DNA of 9,343 bases from Deltaproteobacteria bacterium (GTDB lineage Bacteria > Desulfobacterota > Desulfobacteria > Desulfobacterales > UBA11574), in contig JAFDCA010000298.1 of assembly GCA_019313025.1 (NCBI GenBank), positions 1-9,343 on the forward strand. The letters run 5' to 3'. This document shows, piece by piece, positions 5,994-9,343 of the stretch (position 1 is the first letter of the stretch; every line of letters starts with the position of its first letter). The notes under the pieces were generated by a model. It worked only from the letters and a program-made list of their open reading frames with translations, did no database searches and had not been told where the DNA came from. A program made the translations under genes and the position numbers.

Positions 5994-6288
5994 AATAATC
6001 CTCTTGCGCCACACGATTTTCCAACCATGACGCATCGTTATAATTGTTTAATTCCCTATCGTTATCCAAAAAACGGATCATCTTTTTCTTGATAATCAAT
6101 ACCGAATAAGTTAAAAAACACATTTAAAAGGTACTTTATTCAGAATGTCCAAATTGTCTGTTGTCTGTGTTTTTTTGCCGCTGGCAATAACAAAATTGCC
6201 GTGCTATTATCTGTTACTAAAGATCTGATTCATAGCGCTTTTTCTTAACCCTATCATTTCCTTCAAAAAAACAGTACAAGGGGATACC
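5994..6288. other. spacer between PilZ gene and CoA-transferase/GNAT gene
   Basis: This 295-base stretch contains no convincing gene. It holds an eight-base direct repeat ATCGTTAT (6034-6041 and 6058-6065), an 11-base palindrome TTGAT-A-ATCAA (6089-6099) and a cluster of TTGCC/GGCAA half-sites (6175-6201). A weak promoter may use TTGATA at 6089-6094 with TTAAAA about 16 bases on. No strong terminator follows the PilZ gene. Confidence 0.45.
6175..6201. promoter_or_regulatory. candidate operator: clustered TTGCC/GGCAA half-sites
   Basis: TTGCCG occurs at 6175-6180 and again at 6196-6201, exactly 21 bases apart (two helical turns), and GGCAAT at 6183-6188 forms inverted pairs with both: TTGCC-gct-GGCAA and GGCAAT-aacaaa-ATTGCC. 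The cluster lies about 90 bases upstream of the start of the CoA-transferase/GNAT gene. A dimeric regulator binding site is plausible; a weak hairpin in the leader is the alternative. Confidence 0.4.
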
Positions 6289-8163
6289 ATGGCCGTATCA
6301 ACCTATTGGGCTGACAATTATGTTGAAAAAAGATGCTCTGCACAAGAAGCCATCGGGCGAATTAAACCGGGTCAAAGGGTTTTTATCGGTTCATCTTGCG
6401 GAGAACCCCAATATCTGGTTAGGAAACTCGCAGATGCAGCGGATACATTTACAGATATAGAGATTGTGCGTCTGCTAAGCCTGGAGAGTACACCTTTAAC
6501 ATTGATTGCGGATAAGACCAAGGATCAAAGTTTCAATATCCGGTCATTTTATCTGGGGTCGGCAAAACAAAAAAACCTTGCAAGAAACAAACGGTTTATC
6601 ACTCCAATGAACCTTTCGGCTATACCCCGCCTTTTTAAGACCCGTCGTCTTCCGATTCATGTGGCACTCATTCAGGTATCGCCGCCGGATGATTTCGGAT
6701 GGATGAGTCTGGGGATTTCCGTAGATATCACACTGGCGGCGGCATTCTCGGCCGACTTTGTTATTGCTCAAATAAATTCCAAGATGCCCAGGGTGCTGGG
6801 TCATAGCTTCATCCATGTCAACGACGTGAATGCAGTTGTCGAATATGAAGAAGAACTTTTGACCGTTGACGAACTTCCGGAGCTCGATGCCGCCAATCAT
6901 ATCGGCCGGCTGATTGTAAGGCTTGTTGATGATGGTTCAACCATCCAGATTAGCCCTGGTACAACACCGCAGGCCACACTCCTTGCGCTTTCCGATAAGA
7001 AAGACCATAGCGTCCACACCCAGTACGTGACCACGGATATCATGCGTCTTGTTTCAATGGGAGTGATTACGAACCGCCAAAAAGGATTCAATGAAGGAAA
7101 ACTGGTGGCGAGTTGTGCCATCGGGTCAAAAAACCTATATGAATTTCTTGATGATAATCCGGCTATTGAGTTTTATCCGTCAGATTACGTCAATGATCCG
7201 GGTATTATTTCAAGACACAACAAAATGGTTTCCATGAATGTACCCATGGCCATGGATCTCACCGGTCAGGTTGCGGCGGATGCGCTTTCCTATAACCATT
7301 TTTCCGGTGTCACCGGCATGCTCGACTTTATTCGGGGCGCATCCATGTCAACCAATGGAAAATCGATTCTCATGCTCACGTCAACCACGGTAGATGGTAA
7401 AAAGAGTCGAATTGTCCCGGTGCTTAATGATACCGCCATCGTCGTTCCGAGGGGTGATGTCCAGTATGTGGTCACTGAATACGGGGCGGTAAATCTTTTT
7501 GGAAAAAGTCTTCAGGAACGAGCTATGGCCATGATCAGTATTGCCCACCCTGATTTTCGCGAGGAACTTTTTTTTGAGGCCAGAAAAATGGGGTTGCTCG
7601 GTGCAGAGCGGACGTTGTCGGAATCGATGCATGGTATTTACCCGATAAAGTTGGAGGAGACAAGGGAAATAGATGGGGACCTGATCACCATAAGGCCGGC
7701 CAAACCAGTGGATGAAAGAAGAATACAAGAACATTTTTATACGCAAGATAAAGATGATATATATTCAAGATTTTTTCAGGCAAGAACCCGTTTTGTTCGT
7801 GACGATGTGGAGAGTATGTTCCAGATAGATTATGTTAAAAATTTAACAATTTTAGCGGTGGTTGGGGAATTCGGATTTGGAAAAGTTGTGGCTGTGGGGG
7901 AATACCTTCTCGATCCTGCCCAGAACATGGCAGAAATCGCTTTTTCAGTGAGCAAAGAATGGCAAGGGAAAGGATTGGGCAAGATATTAATCAAAAAGTT
8001 GTCAGAGGCTGCCAGAGAAAACGGCATCTCTGGCCTAATGGCTTACACCTTGCCCAGAAATCAGGGAATGATAAGGCTGTTCAAGAGCCTGCCCTACAAA
8101 ACCAAAACATTTTATGATGGTGAAGTGGTTGAATTGACCTGTATGTTTGACGAATTGAAGTGA
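6289..8163 (+). CDS. acetyl-CoA hydrolase/transferase-type protein fused to a GNAT acetyltransferase
   Basis: A 624-residue cytoplasmic two-part protein. Residues 1-455 match the acetyl-CoA hydrolase/4-hydroxybutyrate CoA-transferase family: a CoA-site loop ISPGTTPQ (221-228), GVITNRQKG, YVNDP, a GxxDFIRGA-type segment, TEYG with Glu397, and IAHPDFREEL. These enzymes form a glutamyl-CoA thioester on a Glu in an H-(S/T)-E motif. Here the matching position appears to be Gln245 (VHTQ), so classic transferase chemistry may be lost. Residues 464-624 form a GNAT domain with the acetyl-CoA pyrophosphate loop Q559-G-K-G-L-G564. The layout resembles Pat-type protein acetyltransferases, in which an inactive acyl-CoA synthetase-like part is fused to GNAT. 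The ATG at 6289 follows AAGGGG by a few bases. The neighbouring CODH/ACS gene supports a place in acetyl-CoA metabolism. The function could be enzymatic, protein-acetylating, or both. Confidence 0.88.
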   Translation: MAVSTYWADNYVEKRCSAQEAIGRIKPGQRVFIGSSCGEPQYLVRKLADAADTFTDIEIVRLLSLESTPLTLIADKTKDQSFNIRSFYLGSAKQKNLARNKRFITPMNLSAIPRLFKTRRLPIHVALIQVSPPDDFGWMSLGISVDITLAAAFSADFVIAQINSKMPRVLGHSFIHVNDVNAVVEYEEELLTVDELPELDAANHIGRLIVRLVDDGSTIQISPGTTPQATLLALSDKKDHSVHTQYVTTDIMRLVSMGVITNRQKGFNEGKLVASCAIGSKNLYEFLDDNPAIEFYPSDYVNDPGIISRHNKMVSMNVPMAMDLTGQVAADALSYNHFSGVTGMLDFIRGASMSTNGKSILMLTSTTVDGKKSRIVPVLNDTAIVVPRGDVQYVVTEYGAVNLFGKSLQERAMAMISIAHPDFREELFFEARKMGLLGAERTLSESMHGIYPIKLEETREIDGDLITIRPAKPVDERRIQEHFYTQDKDDIYSRFFQARTRFVRDDVESMFQIDYVKNLTILAVVGEFGFGKVVAVGEYLLDPAQNMAEIAFSVSKEWQGKGLGKILIKKLSEAARENGISGLMAYTLPRNQGMIRLFKSLPYKTKTFYDGEVVELTCMFDELK

Positions 8164-8197
8164 TAACAGGTAGCTGGCAAATGTTCTTTTGTTGTGA

Positions 8198-8223
8198 ATG
8201 TTATGCGTATATATGCATAACAT
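8198..8223 (+). terminator. possible terminator after the CoA-transferase/GNAT gene
   Basis: ATGTTATGC (8198-8206) and GCATAACAT (8215-8223) pair perfectly over nine bases, with an eight-base loop that can close further by AT and GT pairs. The nearest T-run (8234-8238) starts ten bases after the stem and the stem is AT-rich, so it is a weak intrinsic terminator at best; an operator-like inverted repeat is the alternative. Confidence 0.4.
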
Positions 8224-8336
8224 AGTCGGCGCTTTTTAAAAATATAATCCATTCCGTTGATATAACTTTTCATAAAAAAACTCCCCAACTCCTTCATTTA
8301 ATTTCATCTATAATTACCTTAATTTCGACTCATCTA

Positions 8337-8363
8337 TTGACAAATAATTCATCCCAATATAAA
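8337..8363 (+). promoter_or_regulatory. possible promoter for the CODH/ACS delta gene
   Basis: TTGACA (8337-8342) is followed by TATAAA (8358-8363) after a short 15-base spacer; TAAAAG at 8360-8365 gives 17 bases but a poorer match. If used, it would give a leader of nearly 300 bases containing two inverted repeats. A promoter nearer the gene is equally possible. Confidence 0.4.
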
Positions 8364-8495
8364 AGGTCATATTTGGCATGTTTAAAAGAGGATCTTCGTT
8401 TATGGTACGTTCTGTAATTCCTTTTTATTATTAGAAAAAAATTAAATTAAAATGATCGAGAAATTCTGGGTTTATTTTTGGAATTTCCGGCTATA

Positions 8496-8513
8496 AATCT
8501 ACCGATGTAGATT
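8496..8513. repeat. 7-base inverted repeat in the delta-gene leader
   Basis: AATCTAC (8496-8502) and GTAGATT (8507-8513) are perfect arms around CGAT, followed by GTTTTAT. It could be a small hairpin in the leader RNA, a weak attenuator, or an operator. Confidence 0.35.
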
Positions 8514-8563
8514 GTTTTATAAATAATCCATATCATGAAAGGGGGGCTGATTTTTTTGAAGGC

Positions 8564-8590
8564 CAGGGGCTTATATTTTTTTCGCCCCTG
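8564..8590. repeat. GC-rich 7-base inverted repeat in the delta-gene leader
   Basis: CAGGGGC (8564-8570) and GCCCCTG (8584-8590) pair perfectly around a 13-base T-rich loop. The GC-rich arms stand out in an AT-rich spacer and should form a stable RNA hairpin about 60 bases before the ribosome site. No T-run follows it, so it is not an intrinsic terminator. Confidence 0.4.
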
Positions 8591-8608
8591 TAGAACTGAT
8601 CGACTGGG

Positions 8609-8619
8609 TTACAATGTAA
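8609..8619. promoter_or_regulatory. TTACAATGTAA palindrome upstream of the delta gene
   Basis: TTACA-A-TGTAA is a perfect 11-base palindrome 45 bases before the start codon. Its nine-base core TACAATGTA is identical to the core in the ArsR-like promoter. It also contains TACAAT (8610-8615), which could serve as a -10 element, though no good -35 sits upstream. It could therefore be an operator, a promoter element, or coincidence. Confidence 0.35.
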
Positions 8620-8650
8620 TACACCTCAAACACTAAACTTATTGTCATGT

Positions 8651-8661
8651 AAAGGAGGTAA
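8651..8661 (+). promoter_or_regulatory. ribosome binding site for the TTG-started delta gene
   Basis: AAAGGAGGTAA places its GGAGG core five bases before a TTG at 8664 and eleven before a second in-frame TTG at 8670. No ATG or GTG lies near the expected position, so initiation at TTG is the best reading. Confidence 0.85.
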
Positions 8662-8663
8662 CA

Positions 8664-9343
8664 TTGGGTTTGGAAATATACAAAGAATCTTATACCGGTA
8701 ATATAAAGGAAATCACTTTGGGTAAAGGCGATAAAGCCGTTACCGTCGGTGGTCAGGCATGCTATCCTTTTTATAGTTTTGAAGGAGACATGCCGCACAA
8801 GCCGGTTATTGCAATGGAAGTGTGGGACATGGAGCCGGAAGAGTGGCCGGAAGCTGCGTTAAGCCATTTTAAGGATGTCATTTCAGATCCGGCTGCATGG
8901 GCCAAAAAATGTGTTGATGAATTCGGGGCCAAGATGATCGTGTTACAACTCAAAAGTACCGATCCCAACGGTCCGAATACCAGCCCCGAAGACGCGGCCG
9001 CCACGGTGAAAAAAGTCCTTGCCGCCGTCGACGTGCCACTGATTGTCTGGGGAACCAACAATATTGAGAAAGATGAAGAGGTCTTAAAGAAAATTTCAGA
9101 AGAGACCCATGGCGCCAATCTGGTTATCGGGCCTGTCGAGGATAAGAACCACAAAGGGATCGGGGCAAGTGCCATGGGATATGGTCATACCCTCGTCGCA
9201 TCCTCACCCATCGATATTAACCTCGCCAAACAAGTCAATATCCTTCTCGAAAACTTAGGGATGCCGATGGAACGGTTGATCGTCGATCCCACCACCGGTG
9301 GTCTGGGTTACGGACTGGAATATACCTATTCCGTGATGGAAAG
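8664..9343 (+). CDS. acsD: acetyl-CoA decarbonylase/synthase (CODH/ACS) delta subunit, 5' part
   Basis: The open frame runs from TTG at 8664 to the window edge without a stop: 226 codons of a protein usually around 300 residues or more, so the C-terminus is missing. It matches the delta subunit, the small TIM-barrel-like subunit of the corrinoid iron-sulfur protein. Recognisable segments are the N-terminal EITLGKGDKAVTVGG, a CYPFYSFEG strand, EVWDMEP, LQLKSTDPNG, PLIVWGTNN and the strongly conserved VDPTTGGLGYGLEYTYSV near the end. In the Wood-Ljungdahl pathway this protein helps carry the methyl group from methyltetrahydrofolate to acetyl-CoA synthase, in either the assimilatory or the acetate-oxidising direction. 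The first residues M-G-L-E fit the family start. It appears to lead its own transcript after a long spacer; the other complex genes would be expected downstream, outside the window. The archaeal-style symbol is cdhD. Confidence 0.92.
   Translation, partial: MGLEIYKESYTGNIKEITLGKGDKAVTVGGQACYPFYSFEGDMPHKPVIAMEVWDMEPEEWPEAALSHFKDVISDPAAWAKKCVDEFGAKMIVLQLKSTDPNGPNTSPEDAAATVKKVLAAVDVPLIVWGTNNIEKDEEVLKKISEETHGANLVIGPVEDKNHKGIGASAMGYGHTLVASSPIDINLAKQVNILLENLGMPMERLIVDPTTGGLGYGLEYTYSVME

Larger units (their letters stand above)
8164..8663. other. 500-base leader/intergenic region before the CODH/ACS delta gene
   Basis: This AT-rich stretch holds no supported gene. It contains a hairpin just after the CoA-transferase/GNAT gene (8198-8223), a possible promoter at 8337-8363, inverted repeats at 8496-8513 and 8564-8590, the palindrome at 8609-8619, and the ribosome site at 8651-8661. 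I looked for a cobalamin riboswitch because the gene product is a corrinoid-protein subunit, but the usual GCCACTG box is not present. Confidence 0.5.

Noticed and set aside
6089..6099. TTGATAATCAA as an FNR/CRP-type site
   Set aside because: The arms match TTGAT/ATCAA, but the gap is one base instead of four, so the geometry does not fit an FNR dimer.
6182..6199. TGGCA...TTGC as a sigma54 promoter upstream of the CoA-transferase/GNAT gene
   Set aside because: The distance between the GG and GC elements is three bases longer than the fixed sigma54 spacing.
6544..8027. Several minus-strand frames across the CoA-transferase/GNAT gene
   Set aside because: They lie opposite clear family motifs of the plus-strand protein and show only low-complexity or unrecognisable translations.
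8164..8663. Cobalamin riboswitch before the corrinoid-protein gene
   Set aside because: No GCCACTG-type B12 box or other recognisable conserved core was found by eye in the leader.
8571..9175. Minus-strand open frames across the CODH/ACS delta gene
   Set aside because: They are antisense to a strongly conserved coding sequence, lack ribosome sites and encode no recognisable domain.

Overview
The window looks like chromosomal DNA from an anaerobic, probably sulfate-reducing member of Desulfobacterota (Desulfobacterales-like). The evidence is a gene for the acetyl-CoA decarbonylase/synthase (CODH/ACS) delta subunit at the right edge, a CoA-transferase/GNAT fusion beside it, AT-rich spacers and strong AAAGGAGGTGA-type ribosome sites. 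This taxonomic reading is inference; no rRNA or marker gene is present.

Left part (1-1050, + strand): a compact three-gene unit with its own sigma70-type promoter and an end hairpin. It encodes an ArsR-like winged-helix regulator with an added cysteine cluster and coiled-coil tail, a 66-residue cysteine-rich protein, and a 36-residue cysteine-rich peptide. All three carry the same C-x-C-G-C signature. The 66-residue protein also repeats the coiled-coil tail of the regulator. I read this as an undescribed metal- or thiol-responsive micro-operon and rate it the most interesting part of the window.

Middle (1293-5162, - strand): four tightly packed genes read right to left, a GT4-type glycosyltransferase, a membrane protein with two nucleoside-recognition (Gate) repeats, a MinD/ParA-type ATPase, and a soluble protein with a J-like domain lacking HPD plus a RodZ-type HTH. 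Two junctions share start and stop bases, so translation is probably coupled. Divergently at 5610 lies a PilZ (c-di-GMP receptor-like) gene behind an exact-consensus promoter.

Right part (6289-9343, + strand): a 624-residue fusion of an acetyl-CoA hydrolase/transferase-type domain to a C-terminal GNAT domain. The residue aligning with the family's catalytic glutamate appears to be glutamine. After a 500-base spacer with several inverted repeats comes the 5' part of the CODH/ACS delta subunit gene, starting at TTG and running off the window. A nine-base palindromic word, TACAATGTA, occurs both in the regulator promoter and just upstream of this gene, a possible but unproven regulatory link.

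No tRNA, rRNA, CRISPR array or intact mobile element was seen.
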